Assembly (NCBI GenBank): GCA_040954595.2
Contig: CM082583.2
Location: 3,038,001-3,102,000 of the forward strand
Direction of reading: 5' to 3'
Length of the DNA: 64,000 nt
From: Balanoglossus misakiensis
Lineage: Eukaryota > Hemichordata
The notes under the pieces are model-generated. The model had not been told where the DNA came from and searched no databases. It saw nothing but the letters and a program-made list of their open reading frames with translations. Below are positions 1-11,100 of this stretch, piece by piece (the first letter of the stretch is position 1; every line of letters starts with the position of its first letter). The translations under genes and the position numbers were made by a program.

Positions 1-240
1 TTTTCCATTTTTCCAGCGAGTTTTTCACTCTCGTGTCTACAAGTGGGATGGAAGTTGTGTGTGGTCGAACGTTGATTCACTATATATCGACATGTAGAAT
101 AACATAAATGGTGTCTTGTATCAAACATAATTAATAGAAAAAGGGCAGCAAGAGAGAGACATACCAAAGAATTGACAGGTTTGGAGGAATATCATTTAAT
201 GAAAATCTGTCCATGAGGCATGTAATTCATTGCCACTTAC
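1..240 (-). other. SLC24-like intron 2 (partial)
   Basis: This is intron sequence downstream of the donor at 240. Positions 1 to about 160 match the right arm of the TTAA-flanked foldback element at 15207-15542, and about 164-213 match a second repeat seen again at 20767-20818. Confidence 0.6.
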
Positions 241-555
241 TTTCGCTAATACTTTCCAGAGATGAGACAAAGTATTCATCACAGACAACAGCTAATGCAG
301 CAAACATGTAGAGTGACACAAAGACATGTATCAGTATTCCACCATGGCGGCGTTGAGTGTGAGTGAAGACATCAGCTGGAAACTGATTGACGGCTGGTGG
401 AGTACAGTTTGGAAATAAGCTTTCTCCAGCAATGGCTGAACTTGTCATCTTGGATACAACATCCGATAAATTCAGTCGGTTGTTGTGAAGAGAGTCTTGG
501 GTGATGTTGGATATGGAGTCATTTATTGGGCTTCCTGTTGATTGTGTCCAATTTG
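241..555 (-). CDS. Slc24a: SLC24-like exon 2
   Basis: The acceptor is a pyrimidine-rich run ending TTTGTCAG at 556, and the donor GTAAGT starts at 240. The exon encodes residues 85-189 with several N-glycosylation sequons, then the conserved FPADVFT..RR block and the first NCKX membrane helix ending CDEYF. This exon carries the family signature. It ends on the first base of a codon. Confidence 0.85.
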
Positions 556-3500
556 CTGACAAAGAAAGAAGAAAATATATTATGGTGTTGTTTACACACA
601 ATGCCTGTACATAAAATTGTATTGGAAATCATAGACAAAATCTATTCTACTTTTTTTACACGCAGAACGTAAACCTGTAAACTGTGCGAACTTGTTCGCA
701 TTTGTCTCTTCCCATAGGATTACATTGAGAATTGCTAGAAAACTCACTTCTACTACCGTACGCTCGTACACTGTATGCATATTTACTTTTGTCTCGTTTG
801 CTGGGAAATAACTGAGGTAACTCTTTATCAGTATAAATGTGCATCATTTGGAACTGGCCACAACACAACATGATTGAACACAACAAATACAAACAAGCTC
901 AGTTTGGATAAACAAACAAATATAGGCCACTTTGCTTTTGTGGAAATTTCTATAGCTTTATGCATAGACCCTAGAGAAACAATTTCTCTAAGGGTCTATG
1001 CTGTATGTAACTACATGTACAGTGCATTTCACTGAGATCTCAATAGTCTATGTTATTATTATATTGACAATCACTTTCCCTGAAATTTTGTCCCTACATG
1101 AATTGGTTCCAAGTGAATGTGAGTGAGCTCTGAGCTGGTTCAGTTAATTACAGTATTTTGGGTTAAAACTTTGGATTTTAATGCAGAAAATACAATGTAT
1201 ATGCAGCGTAGCCTAAAAGCTAATTTCCCATTAAATGTGCTGGGCACATAATGATTAGGGGGATATTTTTTGATACCTTATGTTGGTTGGGTTGTTATAC
1301 CTGCCCCAACAAATGTAATCGAGCGATCACCTCATATTGTACACTGTCAGATTGGCATAGTGGATAGTTATTCACAAAATACCGAAATTTATGTCCAAGT
1401 ACATTGTACCGAAGCATACCGTTTACTAGTATTCATTTTGACAAGATTTTTACTCTCATATCCTACAAACTGGATGGAAGTTGTGTGTGGTCGAATGTTG
1501 ATTCACTATATATCCACATGTAGAATAACCTAAACAGTGTCTTGTATCAAGCATAATTAATGGAAAAAGGGCAGCAAGAGAGAGACTTTGTCCCTTTAAT
1601 CTTGACATGTGAATTACATTTCACTGTTAACAATCACAATGCACATTATTACAACCGCTCTACACAAAAGGTCACCAGGGAGCAAAAGCCTAATTTTCAC
1701 TATTACATTATTATATAGACGGCATATGTTGTCATAAATTACAGTGTACATATGTATCTTTGCAATGTACATGGATTATGCATTTGTAAACATGTATAAA
1801 TTTATGAACAGATCTAGTGACTAAAACAGTAAAAACATTCTCTTTTGGGTTGAATTTTGTAAAAAAATAATAATTATTTCTCCTCTGCTCTGATTTCATG
1901 GCAGGCGACTCTTTGTTCCACAAAATTTGCTGCGAATGATGAAAATGAACAGTATCAGGCCTTCTATGCAAACATTCCAAATTTATCACCTATGGCTCGT
2001 CTAATACATGTCACACACAGAGCCTGTGTCCGTATATAGCGGTATTTTATGAATAACCTTATATAGTGTTGACAAGTACTAGAGCTGATAAATGTATTCA
2101 GATTGTAGACATGTTCAATCTCCATATGGAGTTCTTCGTGCCGGACAGGCAGTGATGTGTAAAATTGTGTTTTGAGAGCATAATGAATTGATGGACAGAA
2201 ATGGGTGAATTTTCAGGGTAGAGATTGATAAAAAGGTTGTTCACAAATTTCAGAACCAAATCAGAATAAGACATTTCACCAAATGAATATGTACGATACA
2301 CATGGTGTTATAAAGAGATATATTTGATGAGGGACACCTGTGTCTAAAAGAAGCAGATCAGAAAGCCTTTTTGTGGTCCATTCCCCACAACTCAAAATAA
2401 ATTGTTAAAAGTTTGTAGTGTACACAAGTGGTAACTATAAGTGTAGCTAATCAAGAGATTTCTTGTCTATATGTTGGTACATGCAGTCTTAGTACTGACA
2501 GCAGATGAGACATGGACAAAAATAAACTAGATTTATTTGGTGCCGAAATGTTCCTGCTCAACATATTGAGGTCACAATCCTTTCATTCAATTCATGTTCA
2601 TAGTTTTAGTACAAGTAGCATTTTCAGAGTTATTGGACCCACCACAAGTTACACTGTGGCGTGTATTGCAATTTATACAAAGTCAGTCTCTGCACCCCAT
2701 AGTCAAAGCACAAATTCTTTAGAATGATGTGATTGCCCCAGTCCTATCCTATCTCTTCCAGGAATAATTGTCTAATCTCTAACCATTTCATTAACATGGA
2801 ATGATCAATGGGATGTGTATGTGTTATGAGTAACCACTTCAATTTGACATTTGCCATTGACATATGATCCACATTTAAAAAAAAATCACATTATATTTTC
2901 CCAACATTACTCTAGTTTCAAACTAAATAGGTCTGCCCTGAGATCTCATTATTTTTAATGGAATGATTCAGAGGCCTATGTCACAGATGTTTAATTCTCA
3001 TCAATTTACAGACATATGGCCACACAGATTTTGGGAGCATAAAATAACAATATTTGAATGTTTTAACCAATTGTTTAATTTTTTCTTAAAAGAGTCAGAG
3101 TGTATTCTGATTAAGCTACAAGTAGTATTTTGGCAAATATTATCCAAGACTGCCAACATCTGCTTGTGCCATTTTGGCTGTTGTTTGGTGCACTGAACTC
3201 TGCTGTAACATTTCTGAAACAATGAATACACACAGAACTCATCTACCGGTATGATAGTGCCTGCATTATTTGCTAACTTAGACACAGATGGCGTGAGCAA
3301 CTGTTGACAGTCTAAATGCCAGCTCCCTGCCTCAGTGGTTAGACACAACGAGGCAGATGCAACCTTTACAAATAAGTGAAATATGATGAACCCACAGGGA
3401 GCTCTTTCTCTTCAATTCAATGGTTTAGGATTAGGATTAGGATTGAGGTTGGAGGAAGGGTAAGGGATCCATTATTACAGTCACCCAACCCATCTATCAT

Positions 3501-5630
3501 CCCCAAATCACTCCAACCTTCTTTTACCCATCTGCCCACACATCAATCTATCACTCCACCTTCCAATCCAGTCTGGGCGGGTGACGTCACTTCCGCTAAG
3601 TTTGAACACTCAAAGAGCATCTGTGAATAGGAGCCAGCAGAAATTCCCTCATAGAGTAACAGAGAGATGCAAGTAAATGCATAGATACATACTGACCCAC
3701 ATATTGATATACTTCAAAGGTGATATTTGGGTTGCACAGTAATTGATTTCCATGCAAACCCAATTCTGCAGGAGTGCAGTGTTCTCCCCAGGATATTGGG
3801 AAGACCTGAGGGCCAATTTGCCTAACAATATAATCAATTGTTATGTTAATTAAATTATATTGTCTTCTCAAAATTAAAGAGTGGTGGCCACCTTGTTTTA
3901 ATTGCTCTGGGGAGAACACTGCAGTGTGTGTGTGTGTGACTGTGAGTATACATGTACATCATTAAAAAACAGGTCAATAAATCTGATGAAGAAAATCTAG
4001 AAACCTGCAAACTGGAGGAAATATATTGTGGACCTCCATAATGCGGTATTTCCCTGGTCTATTACTTTTTAGTATCTTTCATATAATATTCTGTATATTG
4101 GTAATAGATTCTAGTTCATACATTTAAAAAAATACTAATTATACCAGCATTAGTCCGCCATGATATTAAAAATAGCACTTAAGTAATGGTTTAACTTGTT
4201 GCTGGAGAGTGAATAACACATTAATTCAAGAGCACGTTGAATTTAAAGTATTCATACATACATACATACTAATCCTTTCTCAAAAATGAGCTCCACCACT
4301 GAAAAAGAAGTAAATTTTAAATAATCAAAAATATGCAAATGAGGTAAAAATCGTTTTGGGTCAAAAATCTTCTCTAAAAATGCTCATCCAAACAAAAATT
4401 GGCATGCAGATTCATTTCGCTGACACAAGTGAAGTTTGTTCAAAATGTGGTGAAATTTGTATATTTCAGAAATTTTTTCCTGATTTTGGTCAAAAATTGT
4501 CTTTTCTAAAAAAGCTGAATGTCTGATTACATTGAAATTTGGTATGCAGGTTACTAGGAGGTGGCCTAAGTAACTGATGTTAGAATTTTGCTGAAATTTT
4601 CCTATTTGTATTTTTCGGTCAATCTTTGCTGTTTTGGGGGGTCAAAAAATTGTCTTCTCTATAAAACCACTTGCATAGTTTCTGTAAAGTTTCATGTGAA
4701 GGTATATTAGGCAATTTATGGGCTCTTTTAAAATTAAACATTTCACATTTATGTTTTGGGGAATTTTTGCCATTTTTGGTCAGTTTGCAGATTCCTAGGA
4801 ATATTATCATGATTTGAAGAACTTATTGTGAAAGTGCCGATATTGTATTTTTGAGGCAAATATTTCCCATAAAAAAATTCAGTGATACTATAAACATGTC
4901 AAGATTCTGTTGTAACTTGTTTCATTATAAAACAATGACTGACCCATTCTTCATCACTCGGGTTGAATATTACAAAAAGACTTTTCTAGTCTACTTTAGG
5001 TTTACTTGATTAATCTTTGTACAATTGTAACATACGAATTTAAATCCAAAGATTTCTGTTTTGATTTTATGGGATTTCATACTGTAGTTCATATCAATCA
5101 GGGAAATGTCTACATCAGGAGAAAATTAATAGTTTTAAAGTAAAATAACATTCTTGTTAATATTACAAAATATAGGCAGGATCTTTTTCTAAAAAAATAA
5201 AAAAAACGTATTTATCCAACCAATATGCTGGGCTGATTACATGGAAATTGGGGGAAATCGATCCATTTCTAAAAGTGTTGGGTTACATTTTCCGGGAAGG
5301 TGGATGGACAGCAGATGGAGTTTTTCGCTAATTGTGTACAATCCAAATAAATGTTTGCCGATTAATCGACCACATACCTGTATTTGTAGTTTCATTTTCG
5401 GCACTTCTCTTGTCAATCAGTTGTTCTTCCGGATCTTGACTGAAGCGTATAGCCACAAGCATATCTTTGGCAAATGTTGATAAACTGCCAACAGCAAGCG
5501 ACATCAGTAGAACCATATAGACGTACCACAGCGACCGTAGTCTGTTTTTCCTACCTCTTTGCACAAACGTTAACTTGTGCACTGATTGTACATCGTCGCC
5601 AAAACGAACTGACTGTCTCTGTAAAGGCAT
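241..5630 (-). CDS. Slc24a: SLC24-family K+-dependent Na+/Ca2+ exchanger, 5' part (gene runs off the left edge)
   Basis: Two coding exons are visible: 5630-5378 and 555-241, joined by a GT-AG intron of 4822 bp. Together they encode the first 189 residues plus one base of a split codon, and the donor at 240-239 leads out of the window. Residues about 33-54 form a first hydrophobic segment. Residues about 60-150 are a loop rich in N-glycosylation sequons (NET, NWT, NDS, NIT, NLS, NCT). Residues about 156-180 are a membrane segment running into [16 protein letters not shown], which is characteristic of NCKX proteins just before the first alpha repeat. The RRHGGI and CDEYF...ISE pattern is closest by eye to SLC24A5, then SLC24A3/4. 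Family members exchange Na+ for Ca2+ plus K+ across plasma or intracellular membranes. The catalytic alpha repeats are outside the window. The usual FVPSL proline is serine here. Subfamily is uncertain; family is fairly sure. Confidence 0.82.
962..1001. repeat. 40-bp near-perfect hairpin
   Basis: GCATAGACCCT-AGAGAAA faces its reverse complement across a 3-4 base loop, with a single one-base bulge. It lies in the SLC24-like intron 1. It could be the tip of a small inverted-repeat transposon or a structured RNA segment; nothing in the sequence decides. Confidence 0.6.
1436..1599 (+). mobile_element. Arm of a TTAA-ended foldback MITE
   Basis: The stretch shares long near-identical blocks with 1-160 and with the right arm of 15207-15542, for example GGATGGAAGTTGTGTGTGGT followed by the TTGATTCACTATATAT block. 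It ends CCCTTTAA at 1599 like the intact copy. No left arm is visible beside it, so this is a solo arm or one end of a longer element. Confidence 0.65.
3582..3594 (+). promoter_or_regulatory. CRE plus ETS-like motif cluster
   Basis: A GGGCGGG GC-box-like run leads directly into the palindromic CRE TGACGTCA (3582-3589) and then CTTCCG, an ETS core. This tight GC-box/CRE/ETS arrangement is typical of CpG-type promoters, yet it sits in intron 1 of the SLC24-like gene. It may be an internal promoter or an enhancer; function is inferred from motifs only. Confidence 0.35.
3777..3921. mobile_element. hAT-like MITE, 145 bp
   Basis: The element is bounded by perfect 15-bp inverted repeats CAGTGTTCTCCCCAG (3777-3791) and its reverse complement (3907-3921). 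CAGTGTT-type ends are common in hAT elements. The interior is short, AT-rich and noncoding. I could not see a clean 8-bp target-site duplication, so the superfamily call is tentative. Confidence 0.6.
4014..4105. repeat. Dispersed repeat, copy 1
   Basis: It begins GGAGGAAATATATTGTGGAC and stays alignable for about 90 bp with 5967-6062. It lies in the SLC24-like intron 1. The family is not recognised. Confidence 0.6.
4320..4810. repeat. Divergent dispersed repeat, copy 1
   Basis: AT-rich sequence built on recurring phrases such as GGTCAAAAATTGTCTTTTCT and AAGTTTGTTCAAAATGTGG, with GATTACATTGAAATTTGG. The same phrases recur in UBE2Q introns at 10205-10385 and 16850-17000. It looks like an old, high-copy noncoding repeat. 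Confidence 0.45.
5378..5630 (-). CDS. Slc24a: SLC24-like exon 1 (start codon exon)
   Basis: The exon starts at ATG 5630-5628 and stops before a GTATGT donor at 5377. It encodes 84 residues plus one base: a basic N-terminal stretch, then a hydrophobic segment ([18 protein letters not shown]), then an acidic luminal or extracellular start. The phase-1 end joins exactly to exon 2 to give alanine 85. Confidence 0.75.
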
Positions 5631-6255
5631 AGTTGTATTGTAACTTGTAAGTCGGTACGACCCAGTCGAAGAAATTATGTTAAAATATTGGCATTCAGGA
5701 ATCGAATATAAATAAGAGGAACAGCCACGATCGACCCACTTGCCACGTCTCTACCATCACCAGTCGTGTCCGCACACAAACATCAGGAGTCTAGTCCCTT
5801 TGCCATCCCGTGTGTCCACACTGTGCCCGGTACCCGCTGATTTACATACATGTATATATACGTACATACAACTCATTGCATGCATATTGCAATATTGTAA
5901 ATTACTAGTAATGTATTTTAAGTGTGGCGCCCTCGTGAGGTAACATTTCCTCCTAACCTCTTTCACGGAGGAAATATATTGCGGACCTCGATAATTAGGT
6001 ATTTTCCTAGTCTATTAATTGTGAGTATTTTTTCATATAGTATGTGATGTTTATGTGGTAAATTTATTTTTTTAAACATTTATGTGGTGTAATCAATACG
6101 ATAGAAATGTGTGAACGACTCTTGAGTTGATACGAGGCAATCAAGGACATGCGCATTGACTTTAAGTCGGCCATTTTGGAAAATAAAAGTTTGCACAGGA
6201 AAACAGAGACATTATCTGAGATGAATATTTCGTATTTGTTGGCGAAAATGTGAAA
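5631..6255. promoter_or_regulatory. Divergent promoter between the SLC24-like gene and UBE2Q
   Basis: This 625-bp gap separates two head-to-head start codons, so both promoters must lie in it or overlap it unless upstream noncoding exons exist. GGCCATTTTGG at 6169-6179 contains a CCAT-type YY1-like core about 80 bp upstream of the UBE2Q ATG. There is no clear TATA box at a fitting distance from UBE2Q. A repeat copy (5967-6062) has inserted into the UBE2Q-proximal half. Confidence 0.6.
5967..6062. repeat. Dispersed repeat, copy 2, inside the divergent promoter
   Basis: Matches 4014-4105, starting GGAGGAAATATATTGCGGAC. Its position between the two start codons means it may contribute 5' UTR or promoter sequence to UBE2Q. 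Confidence 0.6.
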
Positions 6256-6417
6256 ATGGCATGCTTTTACTCGCTCAAGCAAGAATTGAAGCTACTCGAA
6301 GCTGCATTCAATGATGATGATAGCCGCTTCCGTGTAGTGACTGCTTCCGTTGACGAATTAATTTTCAGGTTCATCGGTTCAAATGGCGAAGAATTTCTCA
6401 TTCATTGCAATATTACA
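6256..6417 (+). CDS. Ube2q: UBE2Q exon 1
   Basis: Encodes residues 1-54, the start of the RWD-like domain ([13 protein letters not shown] to HCNIT). The donor is GTAAGT at 6418 and the exon ends in phase 0. Confidence 0.93.
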
Positions 6418-8060
6418 GTAAGTCTTGTTTTCGAATTAACAGTTTTAATTTGGAAATCAAATTATTTCCTGAGTCTTGTTGTATCAAAGATTCATCTCGC
6501 TTCAAACAGTAAGATACAGTCTAAGATAACATCTTCAAATAAAACAACCTCGTGATGATGCCTGTTGCCCATACGTGAAAACGATCGCTTTGTTCTGCAG
6601 CTGTTTGGCTTCGCGAAAATTACAGATACAGTAAATTCACGGCACATGTTATCTATGTGATCCAGTTAAAGCTTTAATAATATATCCACGAACCCTGATT
6701 TACTTATATAACTCAAACGTACATTCAATATCGTTCTCACTGTGATTCTCACGTTTGCTAAAGAAGACGTTGTCATTACTCTAACCTTCGTCATTCAAAA
6801 TGTCACTTCCGTTTTACATAGGAAGTCATCGTACCACAGACTGTACATGTACATGTAATGAGTTGTTACTCATTTGCGCACGTGGGGCACACTGATGTGA
6901 CATAAGTCAGTTCATATATACACGTATGTTCCAAAATTACCACGATTATCTGGTGCTGAAACTGAGAAAGTCGTATACTACATGTACTCTGTATTTTTCT
7001 ATGGCTGAAACAGCTTGTATGTCAGTGATGGAACTAAGTATTCTTTTCTGTAGTAACACAACTGTAGGCAAATCAGTCCTGCATTTTGTTATGACTAACC
7101 CTTCAGACAACGATGGCATGTAATGATGTTAGGAAATTAAACATTTAGTGTTAAATGTGATGTAAGGTACTTTTACAGCAGCTAAGTTGCAGTTCTGGAA
7201 TATAAGAAAACTTACTGTAGCTCAACAACGAACTTGCCAATTAATTAACACAGTCCAACCCCACTAAAATCAGACCTATAACGAACTCAGTCCCTTGGTT
7301 GGTTTCCATTGATAACTTAAGCTGTGTGATTATTAATTAAATAATCGTGCAACATATCTGTCTGTTAGAATTTGCTGAATTTACATGTGTGATCCTGTGT
7401 ACATGTTGCTGTAGAGATGATCAACTACAGCTAACTGTTTGATTACAGTGTCATGATTTTAAACAAACTGCTACATAAGTTGGTTACAATTGATGATTGC
7501 AGTGACTAGTAAAAATCCGCAAAATGAGAAGGTACAAATGTACATGTAACAGGTCGTTTCGGCCACCAATTTTCACGACCCAAGTCATTTCGGCACTTAT
7601 CGGTGCAGCCCCCTAGCCCAACTAAACTTGGATCTTGGTCCCCCGGGTACATACATGTACCCGTATTAAGGGTATGGAAAATACGATAAAGGCAGTGAAA
7701 CATGAGCATGGTACAGTAGAGGTAGCGAGTGGGACATGGGACGACGGTACGGTAGAGACGGCGATGTCACTCAGTGGGACTGACATAACATTAGCTGCTG
7801 TTCAGTAGCTCCAGGTTTTTCCTGGAGATTTTTGTGATGGAAAAATGAGGCACACCATGTGAATTTGATTTGACAAGTCATACTTCAGGAAATGGACCAT
7901 GTGGTTACAAGAGAGACTATCAATATAATCAGCCTATCAACAAGCTGACATGTACATATAGTGTGCAGTACTGTGTATATCATTTGATAGATGTCATAGT
8001 CATACTAAAATTAAAGGCTAGCTTAAATATTTATGGATACCATTTTTGTGATGGTGATGG

Positions 8061-8114
<54 letters not shown>

Positions 8115-11100
8115 GATCTATTGCAGGAATCTTATCCCTCCTCAGCACCTATGTGGTTTTCAGAATCAGAAGACCCGGTTGTTTCAACTAGTATAGAACA
8201 ATTAACAGATATCGGTGGTTCTAGTAAATTGGTAAGAAGTGTACACCTGAGTGGTGGATTTTCTTTTCCTGATTGAATATCAAGTGGGCCATCCCAAGCA
8301 GAAAGGGTCTTATGATCATACATAAGTATCATCATATGCTCCCATAAGACCCCTTTCTGCTTGGGATGGTCCAAGTGTTCTGTTATAACTTGTCATACAG
8401 TAGCCTAGGGTATGTGTACATGTACGTGTGCCAGTTGTTGAGAAACCTTTGTGTGCTGTCCCAATACAAAATCAAATGCGCCTTTTTCAGAAAGAGGGCA
8501 CCCTTCCAAAACATGGCATCATCTCCAAGCAGATGATGCGAAAACTAGGCCAGTAGGCCACAGAGTACTGCTCGAGCATGTTTGTTGTATTTACCCAAGG
8601 TATCATACAAGTTGCGTGTAAATCTTACCTTGCAATAAAATGTGGCTGTCAAACGTCAATACCAAAGACTAAGTTTTTACTCTGACCTACTCAACTGGCC
8701 TTGTTTTCGCATCGTCTTGGAAGGGTGCCCTCTTTATGCAAAAGGTGTATCGGTCAGTAGTACATGCAAGTGCTTTTGACAGACAACAGATAATGTAATT
8801 ATTGAGCTGTGTACCCTTGAACATGTAAGTAAGATGGCCAGCCCACTTTGGCACATCCACTGACGCAAGGACTTTTAATTAAAGCGCCTAGCTCGTCTCA
8901 CACGCATGTTCCAACTGTAGCCGCTGGTTACAGACGTTTAGTGAACAGTCAATCCCATAAGGCAGTGCTCACACAAGATGGTGGCGATCATAATCTGTGT
9001 CGGAGATTGGGAAAAGACACTAGCTTGGGTGAAAAGGAGGGACAAAACCAGAATCTACTTATACGGTGCGCATGAAATAGAAATGAAGCAAAGGCAGTCC
9101 ACTATTTGAAAGCATCGAACGGAAAATTTACTAAGAAGTTACGCGCATGCGCGTGAGACGAGCTACATGTACGCGCTTTAAATGGAAAGAAAGTCACACA
9201 AAGAAATATTACACTAATTCTCGCAGAGCCCAGAATCTTGTATGTTCAAAGGTTACACGTATGTAAAGAATAATATGTGTGAATAAAAACTGGCGATGAT
9301 AGATGCTTCATACAACAAGCAGCACATTGACTGTGTATATATACATGTACATGTGGCCATGCTAGTTTCAACTGGTGCCAAAACTACTTGCAAAATGTAC
9401 ATGTATGCCAGACCGAGGCTATAACTGCCAACTTGCTAGGAAGGAGACATGTCATGGCTGGTGTGATTCAAAATGTGTGCAAACTGTTTACCTGACCAAA
9501 CATGCATGCGATGCGTCTGTGTGGGACTGAGACTGTGATCCAAGCAACCTCTGAATTTCTAGTTGTTATCAGATCTTCATTTGCATAAAACTGTGTGCAA
9601 GGAACATGGGTAAACTGCACACATTGTAAATTCATGAGCAGAAAATGTACTTTGTGTTCTTTGTGTTAATGCCATCTTAGCTGTGTGAACCCAGTATCCA
9701 CTGAAATCCATGCCTGTCAGAGACAGTATGAAATTAAGTGGAGACTTACTGGGAGCACACTGTTGAGATGATAGCATGTGAAATGTGGCTTGATCAAGGA
9801 AACACATTTCCCATGGATGATGCATTGATGACCAACTCTGCCAAGCCTCCTGACTGCTCAGCATCTAAGGCGTCATCCTCATCACAAGATAAACAATAAG
9901 CACATTAGGAGCTGCCAGCCATGGCTTGTTGTAAAAGTTCAATGTATGCACCATTTTCAGCCACAATGCCCTACCAAGATATTAATCAACACCATTTGCA
10001 AGCACTACATGTAGTCATATGGATATCATGCACTGGAAATATTTAACCAAAACTAAAATCTTTTGTTTCTCTTGTCAGCTTCTTAAAATGACCAAACATT
10101 TAGTTACGAACCTATGCAACTTCCACAATGTGCCTGTGCCAGCTGGTCTTAGCAAACTAGATGAAGCTCTTCCTCAAAGGGTAAGATTACTTGTACATTG
10201 TACATTGTACCTGTATGTATTTTTAGGGCAGTTTTGCTGTTTTGGGTCAAAAATGTTCTCTGAAACCACTGACCAGATTACATAGAAATTTGGTGCACAA
10301 TTTCTTTGGCTTTACTAAGGTAAAGTTTGTTCAAATTGTGGTGAAATGTATATACAGGTATTTGTATTTTGGGAGCCCTTTACCATCAAAATACATGCAG
10401 GTACTATTCTGACTGCTACCCCTCCAAAACCATCATTGGAATTTAATTTGTATAATCATTCAAATGAATGTACTCAAAATTGGGACAAAATCTGTAATGT
10501 ATTTTGGGCATTAAACAAAAATTGTCCATAAAGTCAAAATCAGTTTGCTGATATTAATGTGATATTATTTCAACGTGGAATTTGATAGAAAAACTTGATC
10601 TGATATTTGTATCTGTGTACATAGAGTGCAAGTGAAGATATTGATATGGAGGTGGATGACGATGATGAAGAGGAAGAGGAGGAACAACAAGACATGGAAG
10701 ATTGTTTGGATCATTATGAAATGGAAGAAGAACCAAGGTAAACTGTAGCCATGGATTGTGCTGGATTTCAAGACCACTGGCCACACTTTGGGCTGTGGAG
10801 CATTCACCCCCCTAATTACGCATTCGATTGATATCAAGCAATCTGTGTGTCTCTACCGGTCTGTTAGCACGATTTCTCAAAAACAGCTGATCAGAGAATG
10901 GCGCATTCAAAGACTTCTGGAGAACGTTGTTTGCTTGTATCAGTGGTTAAATGAAATGGGTCCCATAATGAGCATTTAAACACCCCAGAAATACTCGCAC
11001 ACTACAAATATGGAGAGAATCACAATTAAAGTGACTGACCAAAATGTCTATATTCATATTCTAAAGCCAATACAACAGTGCTGTTGTTGAACCACTTGCA

